Assembly: GCA_034440175.1 (NCBI GenBank)
Contig: JAWXBO010000175.1
Coordinates: forward strand, 1-29,201
Length of the DNA: 29,201 bases
Source: SZUA-430 sp034440175
GTDB lineage: Bacteria; Pseudomonadota; Alphaproteobacteria; Micropepsales; Micropepsaceae
Reading direction: 5' to 3'
In this document: positions 6,292 to 15,026 of the stretch, piece by piece
How positions within the stretch are numbered: the stretch's first letter is position 1
How the letters are laid out: each line of letters opens with the position of its first letter
Made by a program: the position numbers and the translations under genes
Notes under the pieces: generated by a model
Told to the model about the DNA's origin: nothing
The model's database searches: none
The model's input: the letters and a program-made list of their open reading frames with translations, nothing else

Positions 6292-6879
6292 ATGTGGTTT
6301 TGTGATACGCGCGCTTGCCTGGCCGCAGCGTTTCTTGCGTTGAGCGTCGGTGCCTGCAGCCCGCCGACTGCAGATGTCTGGGCGAGTTTCGTCAGCCGGC
6401 AAAGCGTGAAAGACGCCTTCGATCGCCAAGCCGTCATCGACAACACCGATCGCACGGTAGCGCAATGCGTTGACGTGCATGCGGTCATGAGTTGCAGCTT
6501 TGTCATTGACACCTTCGCACGCGACGTGCCGGAAGAAGCCGCACCCTTCAAAGGCCCGGACGCCGAAATGCCGGACGAACTCCTGGAAATCACCGGCCTC
6601 GATTCCCAACTGGTCTCGAACGTCAATCTCGACGGCAACGGCGCGACGCCGGCCCGCCGCTTTCACTATCTTGGACAATTCAAAACGCTGCTCCGCGTGC
6701 TGTCGCCGGGTATCGCAGCGCCGGAAATTGACAAGCTGATCTATGAACTCCAACTCGGCGCGACGCCACAAAAGGAATTGCGCACGTCGGCCCATCGCGC
6801 CTTTGCAAACATCACCTGTGCCCAGGGCGGCGGCGCCTCGGCCTACATCCAATGCCAAATTGAAAAGCCGCAATCATAG
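6292..6879 (+). CDS. Predicted lipoprotein of unknown function
   Basis: The 195-residue product begins with a short signal peptide ending in LSVGAC, a usable lipobox with the lipidated Cys at residue 22. The mature part contains four further cysteines (QCVDVHAVMSCSF, ITCAQG, IQCQIE), which could form disulfides in the periplasm. I recognise no domain. The ATG at 6292 follows the purine-rich GGGAAAAGAAA. It is divergent from the dinD remnant and ends before the inverted repeat at 6951. A possible weak stem (CTGCCCG/CGGGCAG, 6904-6933) lies downstream. Confidence 0.65.
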   Translation: MWFCDTRACLAAAFLALSVGACSPPTADVWASFVSRQSVKDAFDRQAVIDNTDRTVAQCVDVHAVMSCSFVIDTFARDVPEEAAPFKGPDAEMPDELLEITGLDSQLVSNVNLDGNGATPARRFHYLGQFKTLLRVLSPGIAAPEIDKLIYELQLGATPQKELRTSAHRAFANITCAQGGGASAYIQCQIEKPQS

Positions 6880-6950
6880 CAACTTCGGGGGACCGCGGAC
6901 ATTCTGCCCGTCTTTACTGTCGAGTGCGGGCAGGAGTGCATGAGAAGAAA

Positions 6951-7026
6951 TCACGCGGAGGCGCGGAGCCGCGTAGATGAGCGCTAAAAATCCGTCGCAC
7001 TCCGCGTTCTCCGCGCCTCCGCGTGA
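6951..7026. repeat. Large inverted repeat
   Basis: Perfect 17-bp arms TCACGCGGAGGCGCGGA (6951-6967) and its reverse complement (7010-7026) enclose 42 bases. The arms match a dispersed G+C-rich repeat type that often gives spurious arginine-rich open frames in genomes. It separates the lipoprotein gene from the HigBA module and may end transcription. Confidence 0.75.
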
Positions 7027-7079
7027 CATTCCTTCGTGGCCTCGGATGCACGCGCTCCCGCCCCCTCCCCCGGAACAGC

Positions 7080-7108
7080 TTCCAATTTTTGGAATTTATG
7101 TTACGCTA
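7080..7108 (+). promoter_or_regulatory. Operator palindrome and weak promoter of the second HigBA module
   Basis: A perfect inverted repeat TTCCAA-TTT-TTGGAA lies at 7080-7094. Taking its left arm as a -35 box and TACGCT (7103-7108) as a -10 box gives a 17-base spacer and a start near the toxin ATG at 7114. Each box matches consensus at only three positions, so the palindrome is firmer than the promoter. Confidence 0.5.
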
Positions 7109-7113
7109 CGCGA

Positions 7114-7425
7114 ATGATCGTGACCGGAAGGGAAATCGTCGAGCGCTATTTCGTGAGCCGTGCCGGGCACAAGGGAATTAAGGCGGCCCGATCCCAGTTT
7201 GATGCTTGGCTTGCTATCACCGGCCAAACGCAATGGCGGAGTCCTGATGATGTGAAGACGTCCCACCCCAAGGCGAGCATCCTCAAGGCTCGCCGCGTGG
7301 TGTTCAACATCAAGGGGAACGACTATCGTTTAGTCGCGGCGGTGCATTATCAGGCGGGTGTCGTGATGATCCGATTCTTCGGAACGCACGGCGAATATGA
7401 CAAGATCGATGCGGAGACAGTGTGA
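7114..7425 (+). CDS. HigB-type mRNA interferase toxin
   Basis: The 103-residue product has the HigB toxin signature: a KARRVVFNIKGNDYRLV block and the C-terminal VVMIRFFGTHGEYDKIDAETV. This family cuts mRNA on the ribosome. I start it at the ATG at 7114 (MIVTGREIVERY), which gives the usual family length; an upstream in-frame start at 7036 would add 26 low-complexity residues and overlap the promoter palindrome. The antitoxin gene overlaps its stop by one base. There is no ribosome site, in keeping with a leaderless message. Confidence 0.9.
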   Translation: MIVTGREIVERYFVSRAGHKGIKAARSQFDAWLAITGQTQWRSPDDVKTSHPKASILKARRVVFNIKGNDYRLVAAVHYQAGVVMIRFFGTHGEYDKIDAETV

Positions 7426-7823
7426 TGGATGCGACCCTGATTGTGATCGATAGCGATGCCGAGCTTGCGCGTGCCCGCAAGCTTGTGGGCCGGCTGATGG
7501 CGTCGGACAAGCCTTCAGACCTGGCCCGTTTGGAGGCGCAGGCACGTTTGATCGCGGCTTACGAGGACGGTAAATGGCCGCGGCGAGCACCCAGTCCTGC
7601 CGACATCGTGCGATACCTCATGGATCAGCATGGCCTGACGCGCGCGGACATGGTGCCGATTCTGGGCACGCCAAGCCGCGTGAGCGAGGTCCTTCAGGGC
7701 AAGAAAAGGCTCAGCATGACGATGGTGCAGCGCCTGCGCGCCCGGTTCCGCGTGCCGGCCGAGTTGCTTTTGCCGCCCCCGAAGATGCCGGGCCGCCGTG
7801 CTTCCAAAAGTGCTGCCGCCTGA
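7425..7823 (+). CDS. HigA-type antitoxin with helix-turn-helix
   Basis: The 132-residue product has an N-terminal toxin-binding region with a YEDGKWP-type motif, then a helix-turn-helix (MDQHGLTRADMVPILGTPSRVSEVLQGKKRLSM) and a PAELLLPP segment. This is the standard layout of HigA antitoxins paired with HigB. The ATG at 7425 shares its A with the toxin stop TGA; an in-frame GTG at 7422 is also possible. Translation is probably coupled to the toxin. The product should bind the TTCCAA/TTGGAA palindrome. Confidence 0.88.
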   Translation: MDATLIVIDSDAELARARKLVGRLMASDKPSDLARLEAQARLIAAYEDGKWPRRAPSPADIVRYLMDQHGLTRADMVPILGTPSRVSEVLQGKKRLSMTMVQRLRARFRVPAELLLPPPKMPGRRASKSAAA

Positions 7824-7922
7824 TGTTGGGTCGAGTTCGTCTGGCTGCGATGCCTTGGGAATAATCAACACTGACCCCAGATCAGCACTCGCCAATGGCT
7901 CACAATCACGCTGGGCACCGCC

Positions 7923-9326
7923 CTACTTCCCCCGGCCCGCCAGCTCCATCAGCAGCACCCGCCAGTGGCTCAGCCCCTTGTAGAACGCGTCCACCGGCAC
8001 CCGCTCGTTCAGTCCGTGTGAGAAATCATCGCTGTCCTTGATGAAAATCTCGCCGGTGCCGTAGGTCGGAATTCCGGCGGCGCGATAAAAGACGCCGTCG
8101 GTGGCGCCCGACGACATCGACGGCACAATCGGCACCCCGGGGTAGTTCTGATGCACCGCTTTCGTCACCGCCTTCAGCACGTCCAGCCGCAAGGGCGAGG
8201 CATCGCTGGCGATATAGTTGCTTTCAAGCGGTGCCACCTCGATTTTAAGGCCCACCAGCCTTTGCAGCACCGCTTGCACTTTTGCAATCGCCACCCCTGG
8301 GAAAATCCGGCAATTCACAGTCGCGGTGACACTTTGCGGCAGCGCGTTGTCGGCGTGTCCGCCTTGAATGAGCGTCGGAGTGCAGGTCGTGCGCAACTTG
8401 CCCACATGGAACGGGCTTGCCGAGAGAACCCGCGCCGCCCGTTTGTCGCCCGGATGTGCTGCAAAGCGCAACATCGCCCGCCCGATCACACCTTGAGTGA
8501 CACGGCCCGTCGCGCGAAACGATGCAATTGTCGTCTCGTTCCACATCACCGGAAAAACATAGGAGCGAACGCGAGCCAACGCCGTCATGACATCGTAAAT
8601 CGCATTGTCGGCGCGGGGTTGCGAAGAGTGTCCTCCGGGATTGCGCGCCGTCAGTTTGAAGCTGGCAAAGGTCTTCTCGGACGTCTGCAGGCTGTAACTG
8701 GCCGGTACGCCCGCTTCATTCAATTCGCCGCCACCGCCGTCGGTGTTCAGCGCAAACTCCGCATCGATGAGGGCGCGGTGTTCGCGCACCAGCGACGTCG
8801 CCGTCAGACCAACCGTTTCCTCATCGCCCGTGAACGCTATAATGAGATCGCGCGTAGGCGTAAATTTTTCAGCCCGCAGTGTGAGAAACAGCGACGTCAG
8901 AATGGCAACCCCGGCTTTGTTGTCGGCCGAGCCGCGGCCAAAGAAAAATCCGCTTTCTTCGATCAGCGTGAACGGATCGCGTTGCCAATCCGCGCGCCGC
9001 GCCGGCACCACATCCATATGCGCCATCAAAAGGATGGGCTTGCCGCCCGTCCCGTCCCCGCGATAGCGCACCACCAGCGACGCCGTTTTCCCAAGCGGCA
9101 GAACTTGAATATCTGCAGGGGAAAAACCCCCACCCTTGAAGCGCCCGGCGAGATAGGCTGCCATCTCAGGCACCCGGGCCCCATCGGTCGACGTATCGAT
9201 GCCCACAATGTGCTTGTAAATTTCCAGCGCCTGCACACGTTCCGCAGCACTGGGCGCCTGCGCGGAAGCAGGAACCGCCGCGCTCAAGGCCAGCGCCACA
9301 CCCATCGCAATCGCAAATAATTTCAC
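7923..9326 (-). CDS. Exported M20-family metallopeptidase
   Basis: The 467-residue product starts with a signal peptide ending PASAQA, so it is periplasmic. Metal-site motifs of the M20/M25/M40 family are all visible: LLMAHMDVVP (H103, catalytic D105), GRGSADNKAG (D135), TGDEETVG (E169 catalytic, E170), LNTDGGGG (D196) and a C-terminal SHGLNE (His about 437). The dimerisation (lid) domain lies between. Members hydrolyse dipeptides, carboxypeptidase substrates or N-acyl amino acids using two zinc ions; the substrate here is unknown. It starts with GTG at 9326, 12 bases after the LigB-type gene stop, with a GGAGG inside the upstream gene end, so the two are cotranscribed. Confidence 0.9.
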   Translation of the reverse strand: MKLFAIAMGVALALSAAVPASAQAPSAAERVQALEIYKHIVGIDTSTDGARVPEMAAYLAGRFKGGGFSPADIQVLPLGKTASLVVRYRGDGTGGKPILLMAHMDVVPARRADWQRDPFTLIEESGFFFGRGSADNKAGVAILTSLFLTLRAEKFTPTRDLIIAFTGDEETVGLTATSLVREHRALIDAEFALNTDGGGGELNEAGVPASYSLQTSEKTFASFKLTARNPGGHSSQPRADNAIYDVMTALARVRSYVFPVMWNETTIASFRATGRVTQGVIGRAMLRFAAHPGDKRAARVLSASPFHVGKLRTTCTPTLIQGGHADNALPQSVTATVNCRIFPGVAIAKVQAVLQRLVGLKIEVAPLESNYIASDASPLRLDVLKAVTKAVHQNYPGVPIVPSMSSGATDGVFYRAAGIPTYGTGEIFIKDSDDFSHGLNERVPVDAFYKGLSHWRVLLMELAGRGK

Positions 9327-9338
9327 AGCCGAGCCCCC

Positions 9339-10100
9339 TCAACCTCCAAACGCATAGGCATTCATCGACAGTGAACCAAACTCCCACGACGCATGCAACC
9401 GGCGCGACGGTGCGCCGTCTGCGGCCCCGCGTGCCACCAGCAGCGGCTCGAAATGTTCGATTGTCGGATGATTGGTCTTGGCATGAGGCGCCACGTGCTG
9501 CCAGCTCACCAACGCCTGGTCATCACCGGCCTCAAGCGTGCGGTCTAGCCATTCGACAAATTCCGTCGCCCATTCAGCGGGCGCGGGCGTTGGCTTGGCC
9601 CGCAAATTATGCGTTGCACTGCCGGTGCCGATGATCAGCACGCCCTCATCGCGCAGCGGCGCCAGCGCGCGCCCGATCGCGAAATGATCGGCGCTGGTGC
9701 CGCTGGTGGTCAAAGACAGCGGCACAAGCGGTATGTCCGCCTTGGGCCACGCCAGCAGCAACGGTACCCATACACCGTGATCACGCCCGCGCGCCGGATC
9801 AAGGCGCGCGCCAATCTGGGCGGCTATCAACAGCTGCAACGCCCGCTCAGCCACATCGCCCGCCACCGGTGCCGGATATTGCAGCCGGTAGAGCGGTTGC
9901 GGAAAGCCATAGAAATCGTGGATCGTGTCCGTACCCAGGCCTAAAGAGGCTTGCTGCTCTTCCCAATGCGCCGACACCACCAACAGCGCGCGCGGCCGAG
10001 GCAAGATGCCAGCCAACGATTTGAGAAACGTGCTGGCCGGCGATTTCATCAGCGCCAAAGTCGGCGCGCCATGTGAAAGAAATAAAGTTGGTAATGTCAT
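9339..10100 (-). CDS. LigB/DODA-type extradiol ring-cleavage dioxygenase family protein
   Basis: The 253-residue product has the DODA/YgiD pattern: LFLSHGAPTLAL (His10), VVSAHWEE (His45), RDHGVWVPLLLAWP (His108) and GTGSATHNLR. The histidines are the family metal ligands. Relatives open catechol-type rings such as DOPA or are of unknown substrate (YgiD group), and the protein is cytoplasmic. I start it at the ATG at 10100 (MTLPTLFLSH). The open frame extends 30 codons upstream, but those codons lie in a palindromic repeat and are not family sequence. It is the first gene of a two-gene operon with the M20 peptidase. Confidence 0.87.
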   Translation of the reverse strand: MTLPTLFLSHGAPTLALMKSPASTFLKSLAGILPRPRALLVVSAHWEEQQASLGLGTDTIHDFYGFPQPLYRLQYPAPVAGDVAERALQLLIAAQIGARLDPARGRDHGVWVPLLLAWPKADIPLVPLSLTTSGTSADHFAIGRALAPLRDEGVLIIGTGSATHNLRAKPTPAPAEWATEFVEWLDRTLEAGDDQALVSWQHVAPHAKTNHPTIEHFEPLLVARGAADGAPSRRLHASWEFGSLSMNAYAFGG

Positions 10101-10121
10101 GCGAACATACCCTTCTGGATT

Positions 10122-10190
10122 AGCCCTTCGCCCGCTTGCGGGAGAAGGTGTCGCGCCGCCCTTTGCGGCGTGACGGATGAGGGCCCTCAC
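10122..10190. repeat. Palindromic repeat between the dioxygenase gene and tRNA-Ala
   Basis: Two hairpins follow each other: CCTTCGCCCGC/GCGGGAGAAGG around a TT centre (10125-10148) and CGCCGC/GCGGCG with loop CCTTT (10154-10170). They are followed by GATGAGGG. The same two-hairpin plan recurs between trpB and trpA, so this is one dispersed repeat family. Confidence 0.7.
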
Positions 10191-10205
10191 GCGACTTCAA
10201 AAAAT

Positions 10206-10281
<76 letters not shown>

Positions 10282-10326
10282 ATACTAAAAATTCTAACGC
10301 CGTCCCGGGTAGGCGGCGCGAAATCC

Positions 10327-10830
10327 TTATTCCTTGTCCAAACTGTCCTTGTCGATAATGTCGGCAACGCCTTCATCGTCATCGGCCGTCTCGATCAGCG
10401 TGTCGTCATTTTCGTCTTCGTCGTCGTCATCTTCGACTTCTTCGAGATCGACTTCGTCACCCACGACTTCCGGCTTGTCTTCTTTCTCGTCGCCGTCTTC
10501 GCTTTCTACCAGATCAGGATCGGGGATCGCTTCATCATCGAGCGCGACCTCTTTGACTTCTTCGGCGCCCGCTTCTTCGTCCTCATCCGCCTCTGGCTTA
10601 GCCTCATCAGAATCTTCTGAATCGTCACGGGCACTCGAGGCTTTGACAGCGCCTTCTCCTGTATCGCGAATGACCGAGGCGCCAGACCGCGTCCGGCGCA
10701 TCTTCACGATCGCTTCAGCAGTGAAACTGAAGGCGCATTTTGGACAGACGATCGGCTTTTTGCTCAAATCGTAGAATCTTGCCGCGCAACTTGGGCAAAT
10801 GCGCTTTGTTCCGATATCCGGAGCAGCCAC
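10327..10830 (-). CDS. TIGR02300 family zinc-ribbon protein with acidic tail
   Basis: The product, 167 residues from GTG at 10830, begins with IGTKRICPSCAARFYDLSKK and IVCPKC, a zinc ribbon (C12, C15, C29, C32). It ends in a long, very acidic low-complexity tail rich in Asp and Glu. This is the alphaproteobacterial TIGR02300 family, whose function is unknown. The open frame extends further upstream, but the only in-frame ATG there overlaps the divergent aroA start region and adds non-family sequence. GTG at 10830 has AGGA 10 bases upstream and fits the usual N-terminus. The neighbours aroA and tRNA-Ala are typical for the family. Confidence 0.85.
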   Translation of the reverse strand: MAAPDIGTKRICPSCAARFYDLSKKPIVCPKCAFSFTAEAIVKMRRTRSGASVIRDTGEGAVKASSARDDSEDSDEAKPEADEDEEAGAEEVKEVALDDEAIPDPDLVESEDGDEKEDKPEVVGDEVDLEEVEDDDDEDENDDTLIETADDDEGVADIIDKDSLDKE

Positions 10831-10926
10831 CGGGGTGATTTCCTGATTGTTTGAGAGGGGAAATTGAGGGGCGTCCCATTGCCACGAAGCGGGCCGCCTG
10901 TCAAAGAGAAGTTGTGACGCGAAACG

Positions 10927-12327
10927 TTGCCCGCGCAAACCCGCAAACCACCAACAACCACAAAACGCCGCACCTTGACCACACAAAGCCCTCCGCTGCC
11001 ACTGGCGGCTCGATCATCCGGCCCCCTCAAGGGGCGCTTGCGCGTGCCCGGCGACAAGTCGATTTCCCACCGTGCGCTTATATTGGGCGCACTGGCAGCG
11101 GGCGAGACAACCATCGCAGGCCTGCTGGAGGGCGAAGATGTCCTCAACTCAGCCGCAGTCCTGCGGGCGCTGGGCGCTGATATTGTCCGGGATCCTGCGG
11201 GGGTGTGGCATGTTCACGGTTTCGGCGTCGGCGGGTTCAGCGAACCCACGGACATCCTGGATCACGGCAATTCCGGCACCGGCGTGCGCCTCATGTTAGG
11301 CGCCGTCGCAACCACCCCGATAATGGCGACCTTCACCGGCGACGCCTCACTGCGCAAGCGCCCGATGCGCCGCGTCCTCGACCCCATTGAACGCTTCGGA
11401 GCGCAAGCCGTGACCCGGGACGGCGGCTTGCTGCCGATCACCATGAAGGGCGCAAAAAATCCGGTCCCCATCACTTATCGGCTTCCAGTTCCCTCCGCCC
11501 AGGTAAAGTCAGCAATCCTGCTCGCCGGTCTCAACGCCCCGGGCGACACCACCGTGATCGAGGCCGAACCCACCCGCGACCACACCGAGCGCATGCTCAC
11601 CCATTTCGGCGCCGTTGTCCGGCGCGAAAAAATCGAAGGCGGCTTGACCGCCATTACCCTGGTGGGCCAACCCGAATTGCGCGCAAGCCACGTACAAGTA
11701 CCAGCCGACCCGTCGTCGGCCGCCTTCCCCATCGTCGCCGCCCTCATCGTGCCGGGGTCAGAGATTCGCATCGACGCTGTGATGCTGAACCCCACGCGCA
11801 CGGGCCTCATCACCGTGCTCAAGCGCATGGGTGCTGACATCACGATTGAAAACGAGCGCAGTGAAAGCGGCGAAACCGTCGGTGACCTTGTGATCAAAGC
11901 AGGACCACTAAAGGGCGTCGACGTCGAGCCCGAAATTGCACCCTCGATGATCGACGAGTATCCAGTCCTTGCCATCGCGGCGGCCTTCGCCGAAGGCCGG
12001 ACAAAAATGATGGGATTGGGCGAATTACGTGTAAAAGAAAGCGATCGCCTCGCAGCGGTCGCCGACGGCTTGATAGCCTGCGGCATCAAAATCGAATTGG
12101 GCAGCGATTGGCTGGCCGTCGAAGGCTTGGGTGTAGGCGGCATGCCCGGCGGCGGCAAAATCGCCACCCACATGGATCACCGCATCGCCATGGCGTTCCT
12201 GATTGCAGGCCTCGCAGCGAAAGCCCCCGTCACAGTCGACGACACAAGCTTCGTCGCCACCAGCTTCCCCGATTTCATCCCGCTGATGCAAAAACTGGGC
12301 GCCATCTTCACGCGGCCCAACCAATGA
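10927..12327 (+). CDS. aroA: 3-phosphoshikimate 1-carboxyvinyltransferase (EPSP synthase)
   Basis: AroA transfers the enolpyruvyl group of PEP to shikimate-3-phosphate in the shikimate pathway. Motifs: PGDKSISHRALILG (Lys44), HGNSGTGVR (residues 113-121), KRPMRRVLDPIERFG, MIDEYPVLAIAAAFAEG with the catalytic Asp, LRVKESDRL and MDHRIAMAFLIAGL. The residue matching the Gly96 (E. coli) or Ala100 (CP4) position is Gly, the common form. The start is unclear: no ATG precedes the conserved part. TTG at 10927 is the longest choice, another TTG lies at 10975, and neither has a good ribosome site; the first 30 residues are not conserved. The stop overlaps cmk by 4 bases (ATGA). Confidence 0.95.
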   Translation: MPAQTRKPPTTTKRRTLTTQSPPLPLAARSSGPLKGRLRVPGDKSISHRALILGALAAGETTIAGLLEGEDVLNSAAVLRALGADIVRDPAGVWHVHGFGVGGFSEPTDILDHGNSGTGVRLMLGAVATTPIMATFTGDASLRKRPMRRVLDPIERFGAQAVTRDGGLLPITMKGAKNPVPITYRLPVPSAQVKSAILLAGLNAPGDTTVIEAEPTRDHTERMLTHFGAVVRREKIEGGLTAITLVGQPELRASHVQVPADPSSAAFPIVAALIVPGSEIRIDAVMLNPTRTGLITVLKRMGADITIENERSESGETVGDLVIKAGPLKGVDVEPEIAPSMIDEYPVLAIAAAFAEGRTKMMGLGELRVKESDRLAAVADGLIACGIKIELGSDWLAVEGLGVGGMPGGGKIATHMDHRIAMAFLIAGLAAKAPVTVDDTSFVATSFPDFIPLMQKLGAIFTRPNQ

Positions 12328-12971
12328 GCATACTCCCCGTCATCGCCATCGACGGTCCCGCAGCCTCCGGCAAGGGCACACTCGCACGCCGCATCGCGGC
12401 CACGATGGGTTTTGCGCATCTTGACACCGGCACGCTCTACCGTGTCGTGGGCCTTGCCGTGCTCAAAGCCGGAAGAGACCCCAACAATGCCTACGCCGCG
12501 ACCGCTGCAGTAAAAGCGCTCGACCTTTCGCTGCTCGAGGACCGCGCGCTGCGTAGCGCCGAAACCGGCGTCGCCGCCTCGCAAGTAGGCGCCAATCCTG
12601 CCGTGCGAGAGGCTTTGCTGGAATTCCAGCGCAATTTCGCGGCCCACCCCCCAGGCGGTCAGGGCGCAGTTCTCGACGGGCGCGACATCGGCACCGTCAT
12701 CTGTCCGTCGGCCACCGTGAAGCTTTTCGTCACCGCTACCCCCGAAATCCGCGCCCGCCGCCGCTACATGGAGCTGTTTTCTCAAGGCTCGGCTCGCACG
12801 GAAGCCGAGGTTTTGGCCGATATTCTCTCGCGCGACCACCGCGATATGAGTCGCCCTGTCGCACCCTTGGCCCAGGCGTCAGACGCGCACTTGCTGGATA
12901 CCACCCAACTCGATATAGAAGCCGCCGTTGCCTTGGCGCTTGAAATCGTCCGGGCGGCTCTCCGCACTTGA
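12324..12971 (+). CDS. cmk: Cytidylate kinase
   Basis: The 215-residue enzyme phosphorylates CMP and dCMP with ATP. It shows the P-loop IAIDGPAASGKGTLA (residues 7-21), LDTGTLYR, VLDGRDIGTVI and RARRRYMEL, with the expected length for bacterial Cmk. The ATG at 12324 overlaps the aroA stop as ATGA, so translation is coupled. The order aroA-cmk-rpsA is conserved in many proteobacteria. Downstream, before rpsA, is a 162-base gap with a G-rich stretch followed by six T at about 13010; it might be a weak terminator, but I cannot fold a convincing stem. Confidence 0.96.
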   Translation: MSILPVIAIDGPAASGKGTLARRIAATMGFAHLDTGTLYRVVGLAVLKAGRDPNNAYAATAAVKALDLSLLEDRALRSAETGVAASQVGANPAVREALLEFQRNFAAHPPGGQGAVLDGRDIGTVICPSATVKLFVTATPEIRARRRYMELFSQGSARTEAEVLADILSRDHRDMSRPVAPLAQASDAHLLDTTQLDIEAAVALALEIVRAALRT

Positions 12972-13133
12972 TGGGTGCACACGCTTTGGGGTTGGGGCCT
13001 CAACGGCGCTTTTTTGTTTTCAAATCAACCGGGTCCGAAGGCCTGCGCTCCCACGCATTGGCAACAAGGCTCTCAAAGTCCGCTGGATGAATCCGGCCGG
13101 CATACGCCTGAGACTGCATTGGAGATCAACTGA

Positions 13134-14864
13134 ATGGCACGTACTGCCGCCGCGCGCGTTGCGCCCAAGGAAACAATTTTTAATCCGTCCAAAGAAGATT
13201 TTGAAGCCCTCCTCGAGGAAAGTTACAAGACCCACGGCCTTCAGGAAGGCAACGTCGTCACTGGCATCGTCATTGCGATCGAAAAAGAATTCGCCATCAT
13301 CGACGTCGGTCTGAAGACCGAAGGCAAAATTGCTCTCAAGGAATTCGCCCTCGCAGGCCAAGCCCCCAAGATCGCCGTCGGCGACAGCGTCGAAGTCTTC
13401 CTTGATCGCGTTGAGAACGCGCTGGGTGAAGCCGTGCTTTCGCGCGACAAGGCCCGCCGCGAAGAATCCTGGACCAGACTTGAGCGCGCCTCTGAAGACA
13501 AATCGCGCGTCACCGGCGTCATCTTCGGCCGCGTCAAAGGCGGCTTCACCGTCGACCTCGACGGCGCCGTCGCCTTTTTGCCGGGCAGCCAGGTCGACAT
13601 CCGCCCCGTGCGCGATGCCGGCCCATTGATGAACAAGCCAGAGCCGTTCTTGATCTTGAAAATGGACAAGCGCCGCGGCAACATCGTCGTCTCGCGCCGT
13701 GCAGTCTTGGAAGAAAGTAGAGCGGAACAGCGCAACGAACTCGTGGCCAACCTCAAGGAAGGTCAAGTCATCGAAGGCGTGGTCAAGAACATCACCGACT
13801 ACGGTGCCTTCGTCGATCTCGGCGGCGTAGACGGCCTGCTCCATGTCACTGACATCGCCTGGCGCCGTGTCAATCACCCAAGCGAAGTCTTGTCGATTGG
13901 ACAATCCGTGAAGGTCCAGGTTGTCAAGGTAAACCCGGAAACCCAGCGCATCAGCCTCGGTATGAAGCAACTCGAAGCCGATCCCTGGGATGGCGTTGCA
14001 ACGAAATACCCGATGCAGGGCAAGTTCAAGGGCCGCGTCACCAACATCACCGACTACGGCGCCTTTGTCGAACTCGAGCCGGGCGTCGAAGGCCTGGTCC
14101 ACGTTTCGGAAATGTCGTGGGTCAAGAAAAACGTCCATCCCGGCAAGATCATTTCGACCAGCCAGGAAGTCGAAGTCATGGTGCTCGAAGTCGATGCCGG
14201 CAAGCGCCGCATCAGCCTCGGTCTCAAGCAGACCCTTGAAAACCCATGGCATGGCTTTGCCGCCAAGCACCCGGTTGGAACCCTCATCGAAGGCGAAATC
14301 AAGAACATCACCGAGTTCGGTCTGTTCATTGGCCTCGACGGCGACATCGACGGTATGGCGCATTTGTCGGACCTCGACTGGAACGAAGCCGGCGAAGAAG
14401 CCATCAAGAAGCACAAGAAGGGCGACCGCGTAAAAGCAATCGTCATCGACATTGACGTCGACAAGGAACGCATCGCCCTTGGGCTGAAGCAGGTCACCGG
14501 CGATCCGATGGAAAGCCTTGGCCCCGTCAAGAAAGGCGACATCGTCACCTGTACGGTCACCGAAGTCACCGACAGCGGCATCGAAGTGGCCGTCGGCGAA
14601 TTGAAAGCCTTCATTCGCAAGAACGAGCTTTCGCGTGATCGCGCCGAGCAACGCCCCGACCGCTACGCCGTTGGCGACAAGATCGATGTCAGGGTGACCA
14701 ACGTCGATAAGGCCGCGCGCAAGATCGCCCTGTCGATCAAGGCGCGTGAAATCGCCGAAGAAAAAGACGCCGTCGCACAATACGGTTCGTCTGATTCCGG
14801 TGCCTCATTGGGTGACATTCTGGGCGCCGCGCTGCGCAAGAAAGCAGAAAAGGCTGACGAATAG
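13134..14864 (+). CDS. rpsA: 30S ribosomal protein S1
   Basis: The 576-residue product has six S1 (OB-fold) RNA-binding domains beginning near residues 33, 122, 208, 293, 380 and 467. Domains 3 to 5 carry the clear signatures NIT(D/E)(Y/F)G(A/L)F and GLLHV/GLVHV/GMAHL. S1 binds mRNA leaders on the small subunit and helps initiation and unfolding of structured messages. The ATG is preceded by GGAG about 9 bases upstream. Many predicted messages in this window seem leaderless and would not need S1. The intrinsic terminator at 14894-14919 ends the transcript. Confidence 0.98.
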   Translation: MARTAAARVAPKETIFNPSKEDFEALLEESYKTHGLQEGNVVTGIVIAIEKEFAIIDVGLKTEGKIALKEFALAGQAPKIAVGDSVEVFLDRVENALGEAVLSRDKARREESWTRLERASEDKSRVTGVIFGRVKGGFTVDLDGAVAFLPGSQVDIRPVRDAGPLMNKPEPFLILKMDKRRGNIVVSRRAVLEESRAEQRNELVANLKEGQVIEGVVKNITDYGAFVDLGGVDGLLHVTDIAWRRVNHPSEVLSIGQSVKVQVVKVNPETQRISLGMKQLEADPWDGVATKYPMQGKFKGRVTNITDYGAFVELEPGVEGLVHVSEMSWVKKNVHPGKIISTSQEVEVMVLEVDAGKRRISLGLKQTLENPWHGFAAKHPVGTLIEGEIKNITEFGLFIGLDGDIDGMAHLSDLDWNEAGEEAIKKHKKGDRVKAIVIDIDVDKERIALGLKQVTGDPMESLGPVKKGDIVTCTVTEVTDSGIEVAVGELKAFIRKNELSRDRAEQRPDRYAVGDKIDVRVTNVDKAARKIALSIKAREIAEEKDAVAQYGSSDSGASLGDILGAALRKKAEKADE

Positions 14865-14893
14865 CCATCACCGCAAAAACTGTGGCAAAGTTC

Positions 14894-14919
14894 AAAGGGG
14901 CGGCTTCAACCGCCCCTTT
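14894..14919 (+). terminator. Intrinsic terminator of rpsA
   Basis: A perfect 10-bp stem AAAGGGGCGG/CCGCCCCTTT with loop CTTCAA ends in a T-run, 30 bases after the rpsA stop. Confidence 0.92.
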
Positions 14920-15026
14920 TTGCATCAAAATCTGGAATATCCCTTATTTTAGAACAGCTTGGGGCCATGCATGCCTTGACGGCAGCCCTCCCCCTTGGCA
15001 GCTTCGCCCTCAAGCAAGGGACTCAA

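Noticed and set aside
8151..9320. 389-residue open frame on the plus strand
   Set aside because: It lies opposite the M20 peptidase and has an arginine/histidine-rich composition without any motif.
10334..10774. Serine-rich open frame of 146 residues on the plus strand
   Set aside because: It is the antisense of the acidic tail of the TIGR02300 protein; GAA/GAC codons read backward give serine runs.
10927..10986. ATG-initiated TIGR02300 protein reaching to 10986
   Set aside because: The extra 52 residues are not family sequence and overlap the aroA start region. The GTG at 10830 with AGGA upstream gives the normal N-terminus.
12972..13133. Intrinsic terminator between cmk and rpsA
   Set aside because: A run of six T follows G-rich bases, but I could not fold a stable stem directly before it.
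13020..14780. 586-residue open frame on the minus strand
   Set aside because: It is the mirror of rpsA, whose six S1 domains on the plus strand are unmistakable. The long frame follows from codon bias in G+C-rich DNA.
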